Shown here: one piece after another, positions 15,570 to 22,653 of the stretch | How positions within the stretch are numbered: the stretch's first letter is position 1 | Layout: every line of letters starts with the position of its first letter | NCBI RefSeq assembly: GCF_022842375.1 | Contig: NZ_JALHPR010000002.1 | Coordinates: 1-64,000, forward strand | Reading direction: 5' to 3' | DNA from: Elioraea sp. | GTDB taxonomy: Bacteria > Pseudomonadota > Alphaproteobacteria > Acetobacterales > Acetobacteraceae | Length of the DNA stretch: 64,000 nt | The notes under the pieces: generated by a model | The model's database searches: none | Told to the model about the DNA's origin: nothing | What the model saw: only the letters and a program-made list of their open reading frames with translations | Position numbers and translations under genes: made by a program

Positions 15570-16351
15570 CAGCGCGCACCTCGCTTGGAAGCCGACCAGG
15601 CGTCATCGCGCGGCTGCACCTGGCCCGTGTAGAGCGGGCGTCCCGCCCACCAGGCGGCGTCGATCGCCGAAGGCTGCTCCGCGCGCGCGGCATCGCGGAT
15701 CAGGTCCAGGTTGATGCAGACCCGGCGCGCGCCGCCCTTCGCCGCATCGACCACCGCCTCAAGGAGATCGTCTGCGAGCGTGAGACCTGTGCAGTAGAGC
15801 CGTGCAAGCTGCCGCGTGTCGTGAAGGTCGACAGGCATCGCGGCGACCCATCGCAGCACCCGGTTATGCACGCGCTCCACCGCGCGGAGCTTGGCTGGGA
15901 GCCGCTCCTCGCCGATCAGCGCGATCGCCGCTCCGCTGCTCTCGTGGATGTCGCGGACAATCTCGATCGCGCCGGCAGCCAGCACATGATCGGCCTCGTC
16001 GAGGATGAGGGGGCGGCCCGAGGCGAGCAGCGCGTCCGCGATCTGGGACGTCATCTCGTAGACGCGCTGGGCGGGTTCGATGCCCATCTCATGCAGGATC
16101 GCGCGGCATAGCGCGCGCTTCGTCCAGGAGCTGCGAGCCTCCACGTAGTGCGCGCGGTGGACGTTCGCGGCATAGGTCGCAGCGAACGTCTTTCCGTAGC
16201 CTGACGGGCCGTGGAAGACGACAAGGCCAGGGAGGTGCATCGACCTGGCCGTCGCTGCGGATAGGCCCTCGGCGAAGAGGCTGACGTTGCGAAGCGCCGC
16301 GATGGTTGCGGTGCCTGCAGGCTGGAAATCGACAATCTCTGCGGTCATCAC
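15569..16351 (-). CDS. MuB-like transposition target-selection ATPase
   Basis: The 260-residue AAA+ protein has Walker A GPSGYGKT (residues 48-55) and Walker B LILDEAD (115-121), followed by the sensor-like IALIGEERL. MuB coats target DNA, gives target immunity and delivers DNA to the transposase. It is shorter than MuB of Mu and lacks a long N-terminal HTH region, as in other lambdoid-independent Mu relatives. It lies nine bases downstream of MuA. Confidence 0.9.
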   Translation of the reverse strand: MMTAEIVDFQPAGTATIAALRNVSLFAEGLSAATARSMHLPGLVVFHGPSGYGKTFAATYAANVHRAHYVEARSSWTKRALCRAILHEMGIEPAQRVYEMTSQIADALLASGRPLILDEADHVLAAGAIEIVRDIHESSGAAIALIGEERLPAKLRAVERVHNRVLRWVAAMPVDLHDTRQLARLYCTGLTLADDLLEAVVDAAKGGARRVCINLDLIRDAARAEQPSAIDAAWWAGRPLYTGQVQPRDDAWSASKRGAR

Positions 16352-16360
16352 GTCTCCGGA

Positions 16361-18622
16361 TCAGCTGGCGTTGGGGGAAGAGGCACGAGGGGTTGCGCGC
16401 GAGCGGTAGTGCCCCCGGCGGATGTCGATGCCGCGCGCGAGGGACAGGGCACTCAGGAACTCCGTGGTCGTCTCGTAAGCCTCGAACCAGGCGCGCTCCG
16501 TCTCAGGGATCGCTGCGCCGCCGTTCAGGGCGTCCCAGGCCGCCAGGCCGCGCGCGACGCGGGCGTTGCGCTCGGCGCGCGGATCCCGCGCCTCCTCCGC
16601 ACGCCTCCGCGATGCCAGGGCGACGAGCTGTGCATCTCGCCGCTCGTCTGCTGGGGTGCGCGCCGGCGCCACCGGCGCTTCCTCCGCCCGCGAAGCCCTG
16701 CCTGACTGCTCCAGGCCCTCGCTCGCGTGCATCTCTGCTGGGCGGGGGAAGACCAGGACCTTCGGAGCGGCAGCGATGCGCGCGGTGATGATGTCGCGCG
16801 CCAGCGTGTCGGGGTCTGGCAGCTCAGTGCGGCGACGGTCGCGTAGCTCGGCGCGATGGTCCTTCAGCCGCTTCTGAGCATGCGCGCGAGCGGCTGCCGC
16901 GATCTCGTCGCGCGACACGCCGGTGCGATCAGGATCCTCGGCGATGCATACGAAGCGGCCGGCATCGTCGAACACGTAGACGCGGCCAGCGTCGGCCGGG
17001 TCCTGGCGGCACTCCACCGTCTCGCCGACTAGGTCGCCCAGCTGGGGCGCGATGAAGAGCCCGTTCTCGACCCGGATGCCCTTCTTCGTGACCGTGCGTC
17101 GGCCATCGCCGCCAGCCAGGGGTGCCAGGAGTACGTCGAGCGCCCGCTCGTCCGTGATCGTGCGGATGCGGCCAGCCCACTGCGCGGCCCGCAGGGCGGG
17201 AGTGGTGCGGAGCGTGCCGTGCGAGCGGCCGTGGTAGCCCTCGGTCCAGTCGTCGCAGAATGCCTGGAAGTCAGCAGCCGACATGCGAAGCTCAACCGCG
17301 TCACCGCGGCCGAAAAGCCGCTGCGCGAAGGTCTGCCTGGCACGCAGGGCCTGCGCCTCTGCAACGCTGTGGCCGACGAAGCCCGGCAGCACTTCCACCA
17401 GGTCATAGGCGAAGGTCTTGAGCGCGCGTTCGATGAACGGCTTCCGCTCCGGGCTGAACGGCGGAAGGATGTCATGCGTGACGTCGAGCCGCTTCAGCAC
17501 CTCGGTGATGTGGCGCGAGACATAGGCCGCGCCGTTGTCGGTGCGGACCGTCTCGGGCACACCGAAGGTGAGCAGCGCCCGGCGCATCAGCAGGCTGATG
17601 CCGTGGCTCGTCGATGATCGATGCACCTGCAGCATCAACCGGCGCGACCAGACGTCGATCATGCCGATCACGGCGTAGCGCTGACCGTCTGCCAGAATGA
17701 TGTCGGAGGGCGTGTCGTCGAACTCCCACACCTGGTTGAGGCGGGTGATGCCCTCTGACGCACTCCCGAATGCGGGCCTGAACCTGGCCTTATGGGCATC
17801 GGGGTTGACGATCGAGGCGTGCAGGCGACGGTTCTGCTGCTTCCATGCCGCCAGCCAGCGCTGGACCGAGCGCACGCTCGGCGTCGCGTCGTCTCCGAAC
17901 TTGGCAGCCAGAGACCAGCGGAGCTTCTCGCCGTTGATGTGCGGAAACTCGGCGATGGTCGCTTCAGCGCGGGCCATCATCGCCGGGTTGGCGTCGATCG
18001 TGTGCTCGCGCGCCTTGTAGTCCCCGCCGAGGGCGGAAGCGCCGCGAGCATCGAACGTTCGCTCCCAGTCCATCAGGGAACGCACACAGAACGCCGGCAG
18101 CGCCGACTTCACCCATTCGGGTGATGCGATCGCACCGGCCTGCCAAGCTTCCGCAAACCGCGCGGCACCGCGTGAGCCGCGCATGCCGGTGGTTTCACGC
18201 CACGCCTGCCAGGCACGGACCGCCGTGAGGCGTGCGACCGCGCGACGGTTCGCGGCGTCAGGGAGCTGTGAGAGAGCCTTGAGGTCCTCGCACGCGTCGG
18301 CGGTGTCAGCCTTGTCCTGCTGCTCGACAGAGCGGCCGCGAAGCACCTCGGCCAGCCGTGCAGCGATGGCCAGGCGAAGCGCCTGGGGGAAGCTGTGGAG
18401 GTTCCAGAAGAGCGTGACACCGCCATTGGCGCGCCGCTCCTCTGCGAGGCAGCCTGCACGCTGAAGCCAGCGCCGCATCGTGAACGCGGTGGACGGGAAG
18501 CCTTCAAGGCGGAGGTCTACGAGCTCTGCAGCTGTCCATTCAGTCCGATCGAACTCACCGATCCAGACTGCTTGCCTATCGCTGGCAGCTTGTGCACTTG
18601 CAGGTGAATGCTGAGCTTCCAT
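16361..18622 (-). CDS. MuA-like DDE transposase
   Basis: The 753-residue protein has an N-terminal Mu-type winged helix (about residues 20-85: WTAAELVDLRLEGFPSTAFT, then RRWLQRAGCL), an end-binding region, an RNase H-fold catalytic core and a C-terminal Mu domain. The catalytic triad is visible as D302 (VWEFDDTP), D362 (RTDNGAAY) and E398 (KPFIERA). MuA binds the phage ends and carries out replicative and integrative transposition. It ends with basic, helical residues where MuB would bind. The start overlaps the DUF3486-like gene. Confidence 0.95.
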   Translation of the reverse strand: MEAQHSPASAQAASDRQAVWIGEFDRTEWTAAELVDLRLEGFPSTAFTMRRWLQRAGCLAEERRANGGVTLFWNLHSFPQALRLAIAARLAEVLRGRSVEQQDKADTADACEDLKALSQLPDAANRRAVARLTAVRAWQAWRETTGMRGSRGAARFAEAWQAGAIASPEWVKSALPAFCVRSLMDWERTFDARGASALGGDYKAREHTIDANPAMMARAEATIAEFPHINGEKLRWSLAAKFGDDATPSVRSVQRWLAAWKQQNRRLHASIVNPDAHKARFRPAFGSASEGITRLNQVWEFDDTPSDIILADGQRYAVIGMIDVWSRRLMLQVHRSSTSHGISLLMRRALLTFGVPETVRTDNGAAYVSRHITEVLKRLDVTHDILPPFSPERKPFIERALKTFAYDLVEVLPGFVGHSVAEAQALRARQTFAQRLFGRGDAVELRMSAADFQAFCDDWTEGYHGRSHGTLRTTPALRAAQWAGRIRTITDERALDVLLAPLAGGDGRRTVTKKGIRVENGLFIAPQLGDLVGETVECRQDPADAGRVYVFDDAGRFVCIAEDPDRTGVSRDEIAAAARAHAQKRLKDHRAELRDRRRTELPDPDTLARDIITARIAAAPKVLVFPRPAEMHASEGLEQSGRASRAEEAPVAPARTPADERRDAQLVALASRRRAEEARDPRAERNARVARGLAAWDALNGGAAIPETERAWFEAYETTTEFLSALSLARGIDIRRGHYRSRATPRASSPNAS

Positions 18623-18900
18623 CAGCCCCGCCCCGCCTTGATCCGGACGCGCGGCTTGGGATTGCGGCGAAGCTCTTCCGCGAGCAGGAGCCGGCGCCGA
18701 AACTCCGCCTCTACGCCTTTGCCAAATTCGTCTTCGAAGCGCTTCCGATAGCGCCCGACCGCGCTTCGACTAACCTGTCCGCCAACAGCTGAGATCGTAC
18801 TGACGATGTCGTCGATGGTCGGTTGTGGATCGATGACCAAGAGATCCAGCAAGCGCCGAACATCGGATGTCAGTGTCCTGACTGTTCCCTTGAGCGGCAT
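18622..18900 (-). CDS. Short DUF3486-like HTH protein in the early region
   Basis: The 92-residue protein (LTSDVRRLLDLLVIDPQPTI, DDIVSTISAVGG, SRSAVGRYRKRFEDEFGKG) is clearly related to the N-terminal half of the gp27/DUF3486 protein at 6580-7113, sharing SRSAVGRYRK.FED exactly. It sits between Ner and MuA rather than in the packaging operon. Its small size and HTH pattern suggest a DNA-binding regulator. It overlaps both neighbours by one base. Confidence 0.75.
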   Translation of the reverse strand: MPLKGTVRTLTSDVRRLLDLLVIDPQPTIDDIVSTISAVGGQVSRSAVGRYRKRFEDEFGKGVEAEFRRRLLLAEELRRNPKPRVRIKAGRG

Positions 18901-19160
18901 CAGGCCGCCTCGCGCATGCGCTGCCGCTTGGCGCGCCTCGCCCAGCGCTCAGGCCAGATCTCCTCCGGCCGCATTTCCAACAGCTCGGCCACCACGAGTT
19001 CGACGCGAGGCCAGGGCAGGTCGCAAACCTTCCGGGCATTGCCACCACGAAGGCCGGCGTGACGGCTCACGGCCTTCCAACTCAGCCCTTTCTTGTGGAG
19101 GGCGTACCGAAGTTCTTCCGCACCCCAGTCCGCGCCGATTGCCGCCAGTGCCGGCCGCAT
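18900..19160 (-). CDS. Ner-like early transcription regulator
   Basis: The 86-residue protein matches the Ner/Nlp family: WGAEELRYALHKKGLSWKAV, SRHAGLRGGNARKVCDLPWP and EEIWPERW. Ner of Mu is a lambda-Cro-type HTH protein that lowers early and repressor transcription after infection. ATG 19160 was chosen because it follows GGGAAGG. It is divergent from the repressor, with a palindromic operator candidate between them. Confidence 0.9.
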   Translation of the reverse strand: MRPALAAIGADWGAEELRYALHKKGLSWKAVSRHAGLRGGNARKVCDLPWPRVELVVAELLEMRPEEIWPERWARRAKRQRMREAA

Positions 19161-19198
19161 ATAGCCTTCCCTCACAAAGTGACCCTGTGAAGGAGTAT

Positions 19199-19214
19199 GC
19201 CGTAGATTTACGGC
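19199..19214. promoter_or_regulatory. Candidate repressor/Ner operator
   Basis: The divergent gap between ner and the repressor contains a perfect inverted repeat, GCCGTA-GATT-TACGGC. The right half extends as TACGGCACACG (19209-19219) and recurs exactly at 19241-19251 inside the first codons of the repressor gene, 32 bases away (three helical turns). This is the arrangement expected of cooperatively bound operators. Confidence 0.6.
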
Positions 19215-19226
19215 ACACGCAACGGC

Positions 19227-19931
19227 ATGGACCGCAAAAATACGGCACACGGCGCTTCTAAGGTTCTCTGGCGTCCAGACGCTGGCTGGAAGGCGCGCAT
19301 GAAGGAGGTCATTGCGACCATCGGAGGAGTGCGGTCCGCCGCGATAGCTGCCGGCGTGTCAGAGGACCAGGTGGCCGGGTATCGAGACGGCAAATCCAAG
19401 CCTGCGCTCCCCGCGATCGTTGGGTTAGCTCGCGCGGCCGATGTCAATCTTCACTGGCTGGCGACTGGGGAGGGCCCCAAAGAGAGCGAGCAGCAGCTCA
19501 CACGTCAGCTGCTTCCAGGATCAGATATCCTGCTAGTTCCTAGGGTCGCGCTGGAGCTCGCGTCTCTGTCACCCCCGGCACTGAGGCGAACTGGCGAAGT
19601 CGTCGCTCTCTCTGCTGATGCAGCTCGTGAGGCGCAGAATTTGGATGTAGCCACTTTGGCAGTGGCCGATGCGCGCGGGCTCAGCCTGGTGCTCCCTGGC
19701 GTAGAGCTGGCTGACATCTTCATCGACACAGCTCAAACGGAGGTCCGGCCGGAGGGCTCGATCTTCGTATTTGCGCAGGGCGCGGAGGTGTTCGTGCGGT
19801 GGCTACAGCTGGATCCTGACGGTCTTCTTGTTGGCGAGCCAGGCAAGACTTCCGCGCATAGGCTGCTCACGGTGCCAGTTACTGTACTAGGCCGAGTGTT
19901 TCGGTTGGCGGGCAGCACCAGCTACGCTTGA
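19227..19931 (+). CDS. Mu-like prophage repressor (CI-type, HTH plus S24-like C-terminal domain)
   Basis: The 234-residue protein has an N-terminal HTH (about 25-70: MKEVIATIGGVRSAAIAAGV, SEDQVAGYRDGKSKPALPAI) and a C-terminal beta-rich domain resembling LexA/CI S24 domains (GVELADIFIDTAQTEVRPEG, then a FVRWLQ strand). The usual catalytic Ser-Met pair and Lys are not evident: the strand that normally carries Lys reads VFVRWL. The domain may therefore serve only for oligomerisation. It is divergent from ner and is the outermost prophage gene, as expected for the lysogeny repressor. Confidence 0.85.
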   Translation: MDRKNTAHGASKVLWRPDAGWKARMKEVIATIGGVRSAAIAAGVSEDQVAGYRDGKSKPALPAIVGLARAADVNLHWLATGEGPKESEQQLTRQLLPGSDILLVPRVALELASLSPPALRRTGEVVALSADAAREAQNLDVATLAVADARGLSLVLPGVELADIFIDTAQTEVRPEGSIFVFAQGAEVFVRWLQLDPDGLLVGEPGKTSAHRLLTVPVTVLGRVFRLAGSTSYA

Positions 19932-20489
19932 TCGCAACGATATCGTCGGTTAGGAACACTGTCTCTGTGCCACCTTTTGTGGAGCACAAGGGTAGTCATT
20001 AGCGGCTCAGAGCCTTGTCTGAGGCCGGTTTCGTGGAAGGTGGCACAGGTCGCACATGGCGACCGCATTGGGTGCTACCTAGCGACAGCATTTCAACGGT
20101 TTAGCGGTGTCTTCTGGGCGTATTCCTGCCGCCATGGGAAGGACCATCTGTCAGCGCTGCGCTACTGCGATACATCTCCCATTGCACGCGAGACCCGGTT
20201 TTTTTCGCGCAATCAATGTGTTGTCGTTACGCCCCCGCGCCATCCCGGCGGTGAACGGCCGATCCCACATCCTTTCCAAGGAAGAACCATCTGTCGGGTT
20301 ACAGTGACCGCCCCTTCCGTGCACCGGCAAAACGCGGCTCTCCGGCGGCCCGCTCTCTCCGAACCTGTTGACCAGCGCGATCGAGTACATCGGACAAAAG
20401 GCTGCGAAATCAGTAGCTTGCGGGCGAGCTGATTTGCGGTGTTTCGCAGGTTAGGTTGGATGCCCAAGGTGGCGGCAGCAAACCGCACT
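19932..20489. other. Prophage end and flanking non-coding DNA
   Basis: No convincing gene lies in these 560 bases. The part next to the repressor should contain the prophage terminus and transposase-binding sites, and includes the inverted repeat at 19966-20048. The rest is probably host DNA at the insertion point. I could not place the exact boundary. Confidence 0.5.
19966..20048. repeat. 12-base inverted repeat, candidate MuA end-binding sites
   Basis: CTGTGCCACCTT at 19966-19977 is repeated exactly in inverted orientation as AAGGTGGCACAG at 20037-20048, with a 59-base spacer. It lies just beyond the repressor gene, where Mu-like phages carry their left-end transposase sites. It could instead be a regulatory element. 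Confidence 0.45.
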
Positions 20490-20792
20490 TCAGCGCGAGA
20501 CCTCCGCCCGATTGGCCATAATTGCTGCAACGCAAGCGGCCGCCGCATCCGTGAAGGTTGTGGATGGGCAAGCTAGCGGTCTGACTTCCAGCAGGTGAGG
20601 CGGGTCCCCGATCCAGGGGCTGCCCTTCATGATAGCAAGCCAGCCGCTCAAATTCTGCGAGCGCAAGGCCTGCTCGGCAGCAGTGATCTCCTCTTCGCTC
20701 GGGTCGCTGTGCCGACCAAGGGACACGTATCGCCCATCGGATGTGACAACTACCCAGCGACACTCACTAGATCGTTCAGGTCCTGACGACAT
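20490..20792 (-). CDS. Small hypothetical protein
   Basis: The 100-residue protein begins MSSGPERSSECRWVVVTSDG and continues RYVSLGRHSDPSEEEITAAE, ending near MANRAEVSR. The WVVVT.DGR...LGRH.DP pattern with a following QNLSGWLAIMKGS looks like a conserved small protein of Acetobacteraceae, with no known function. It lies between the prophage end and the defence island. The ATG at 20792 is preferred to a TTG two codons upstream. Confidence 0.6.
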   Translation of the reverse strand: MSSGPERSSECRWVVVTSDGRYVSLGRHSDPSEEEITAAEQALRSQNLSGWLAIMKGSPWIGDPPHLLEVRPLACPSTTFTDAAAACVAAIMANRAEVSR

Positions 20793-20887
20793 GGACAAAC
20801 CATGGCTTGCGTGTCGCAGGCCTGGAAGCGATTTCTTCGCGTACCCCAGGAGAGCGCATAGAGTGGGTGGTCCGATCTAGTGTCCAA

Positions 20888-21949
20888 CTATATCGCTGGT
20901 AGGATGCCTGAGACGTCCGGAGTTTGGATCACCGGAAACCCTGCGCCCATCCTGTGATCCAGCGCGTCAGAAGTACGCGATGCGTAAGTGGTCGCCGAAC
21001 CTATCAATGCACTCACAACGCTCTGCATAACAGGCGGACAAACGCCGTTCCCCAGCATCTTTATCTTGTCTCGTCTAGTACCCTGATCGAGGACGTAGTC
21101 ATCACTAAAGCCCATCGCGCGCTGTAGTTCGTCCACCTGCAGCATTCGCATGCGAGGCTCGCCGCCAATCCATTCGACAAGGCCGAACCGATCAAGGGTT
21201 GTCAGAGTGCGAATTGGTCGATCGAGCGGCTGCCAACCCCCTGCTCCATCGCTACTGTAGTAGACGATCAGGAAAGGGATCTCACGTCCAAGCGTCTCGA
21301 TTGCACGCCTAGCGCGTGCGATAGTCGGTTCTGCCAGACCGCCATCAAACAACGGGCGGGTCTTATAGGTTCCAGTGGGAGCAAGGATGTCGGTGACAGT
21401 CCGACGGCGATCTGCCAGCGGTCTGGGACGCTCAGGCGGCTCATCTTTACTGCACATTAGAAAAATTCGACGACGGGTCTGCGGGACACCAAAGTCCTGA
21501 GCATCGAGCACATGCTCCGTTACATGCATATGCTCTTTGAGCGCTGCAAGGAAGTTGGTATATCGCTCCCACGAACGCATTTGAATTACATTTTCGATTA
21601 CCGCCCAGCGCGGACTCAGGTTCCTTATGAACTTGAGTACATGGAACGCAGTTGCCCGGCTTGCTTCATCCTTAACTCGCGCACCGCGCGCTGGCGTGTG
21701 GCTGGTGCACTCAGGGGACGCCAGGACAAGGTCGACATGGCCGAGGTCGCCGAGGAGGGCTCTGTCCGATCGGCGGTTTAGACGCGTTTGAACGACCCGC
21801 GCGTTGGGGAAGTTACGACGGTAGGTCGCCGCCGCCATGCCCCACGCATCGACGGCCCCCACCATTTCGACACCTGCAGCGCGGGCACCCCAGGAGCTCC
21901 CGCCACCACCGCAAAACAGATCAATGCCGCGAATCGCCATCACAGACAA
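20888..21949 (-). CDS. dcm: DNA cytosine-5 methyltransferase (Dcm-like)
   Basis: The 353-residue protein transfers a methyl group from SAM to cytosine C5. Visible motifs: I, DLFCGGGGSSWGA (residues 10-22); IV, ASPECTSHT with catalytic Cys81; VI, ENV (119-121); VIII, QTRRRIFL; and X near MLGNGVCPPV. Motif IV reads P-E-C instead of the usual P-C-Q. It is in the vsr-dcm pair and lies across a divergent gap from the sigma/GHKL/Z1 operon, so it probably supplies self-marking. A start three codons further in is possible. Confidence 0.93.
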   Translation of the reverse strand: MSVMAIRGIDLFCGGGGSSWGARAAGVEMVGAVDAWGMAAATYRRNFPNARVVQTRLNRRSDRALLGDLGHVDLVLASPECTSHTPARGARVKDEASRATAFHVLKFIRNLSPRWAVIENVIQMRSWERYTNFLAALKEHMHVTEHVLDAQDFGVPQTRRRIFLMCSKDEPPERPRPLADRRRTVTDILAPTGTYKTRPLFDGGLAEPTIARARRAIETLGREIPFLIVYYSSDGAGGWQPLDRPIRTLTTLDRFGLVEWIGGEPRMRMLQVDELQRAMGFSDDYVLDQGTRRDKIKMLGNGVCPPVMQSVVSALIGSATTYASRTSDALDHRMGAGFPVIQTPDVSGILPAI

Positions 21950-22009
21950 TTCGTAACAGGCCGAGCGAAGCAGTGCGAGCCCGAGCGAACGTTCGCGAAA
22001 GACCGGGTG

Positions 22010-22408
22010 TCAGCGCGAACCTTTTAACGCCGTTGTCACCCGAGCCAAACTGCCCTCGGGGTCGCGCGCAAGCTGGTGTTCCCAGATGCGGATGACTCGC
22101 CATCCGGATCGCCTGAGGCGCCGAAAGTTTCTGGCGTCTCTGACCCTTGTTGCTTCGATCTTGGCCTCCCAGGCTACCGACAACTTGTCGCGCCACACCG
22201 GGAAACGCCAGCCGTGCCAGAAGTCGCCATCGACGAAGACGGCAATTCGCTGATCGCGAAACACAAAGTCAGGCCTGCCAGGCAGGTCTCGGGCATGACT
22301 CTCGAAGGTCAGGCCTGCATCGCGGAGCAGGCCGGCGACGATCCGCTCGGGGCCCGTATCGCGCCCCCTAATCTTTGCCATGACGGCGCTGCGCTTCTCC
22401 GGGGACAT
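22010..22408 (-). CDS. vsr: Very short patch repair endonuclease (Vsr)
   Basis: The 132-residue protein contains the Vsr core: MSPEKRSAVMAKIRGRDTGP, LPGRPDFVFRDQRIAVFVDG, DFWHGW, and RNFRRLRRSGWRVIRIWEHQ. Vsr nicks next to T:G mismatches produced by deamination of 5-methylcytosine. PDF and the DGDFWHG segment provide the metal ligands. ATG 22408 follows AGGGGCGA; an in-frame ATG at 22432 gives 140 residues but has no ribosome site. It precedes dcm by 60 bases on the same strand. In these islands Vsr may repair methylation-linked damage or act as the nuclease. Confidence 0.92.
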   Translation of the reverse strand: MSPEKRSAVMAKIRGRDTGPERIVAGLLRDAGLTFESHARDLPGRPDFVFRDQRIAVFVDGDFWHGWRFPVWRDKLSVAWEAKIEATRVRDARNFRRLRRSGWRVIRIWEHQLARDPEGSLARVTTALKGSR

Positions 22409-22555
22409 GATATCGCCCCTGTGTCGACGCATGCTGTTGCATTGGGGGGGCCGTACGTGTGTCGACTGCGAGGCGCCCCTATTGGCGACCGGCTGCTTTC
22501 TCGGCACCCTCTGCCCCTCCCTGCGGGCTTGAACTTCTAGCCACAGGAGACGACG

Positions 22556-22574
22556 TTAATCCGCATTAGATTAA
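22556..22574. promoter_or_regulatory. Palindrome in the divergent control region
   Basis: TTAATC (22556-22561) and GATTAA (22569-22574) form a perfect inverted repeat around a 7-base AT-rich spacer. It lies in the only non-coding gap between vsr and the sigma-factor operon and in the most AT-rich part of it, so it is a candidate operator or promoter element for one or both divergent operons. Confidence 0.45.
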
Positions 22575-22653
22575 ACGAGAGGGGTTCTTGTCGCCTTGTC
22601 ATTTCGTACCGCTTCTCAACACCTAGAGCGAATCGGTCCCGGGGGAACGCGGC

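Larger units (their letters stand above)
1..20050. mobile_element. Mu-like transposable prophage (early and head half; other end lies outside the window)
   Basis: The gene order is that of phage Mu read right to left: outward-facing repressor, Ner, MuA transposase, MuB ATPase, Gam, GemA, Mor, DUF2730 (gp25), gp26, DUF3486 (gp27), gp28 terminase, gp29 portal, gp30/F and the start of the protease gene I. Nearly all genes are on the minus strand with 1-4 base overlaps. The regulatory end lies somewhere right of 19931; I place it near 20050 only because candidate transposase-site repeats stop there. The tail genes and opposite end are beyond base 1. I could not identify the terminal TG/CA or the 5-base target duplication. 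Confidence 0.9.

Noticed and set aside
20190-20220. Possible terminator (CGCGA ... TTTTTTTCGCG)
   Set aside because: The T run lies inside the loop rather than after the stem, so it does not look like a rho-independent terminator.
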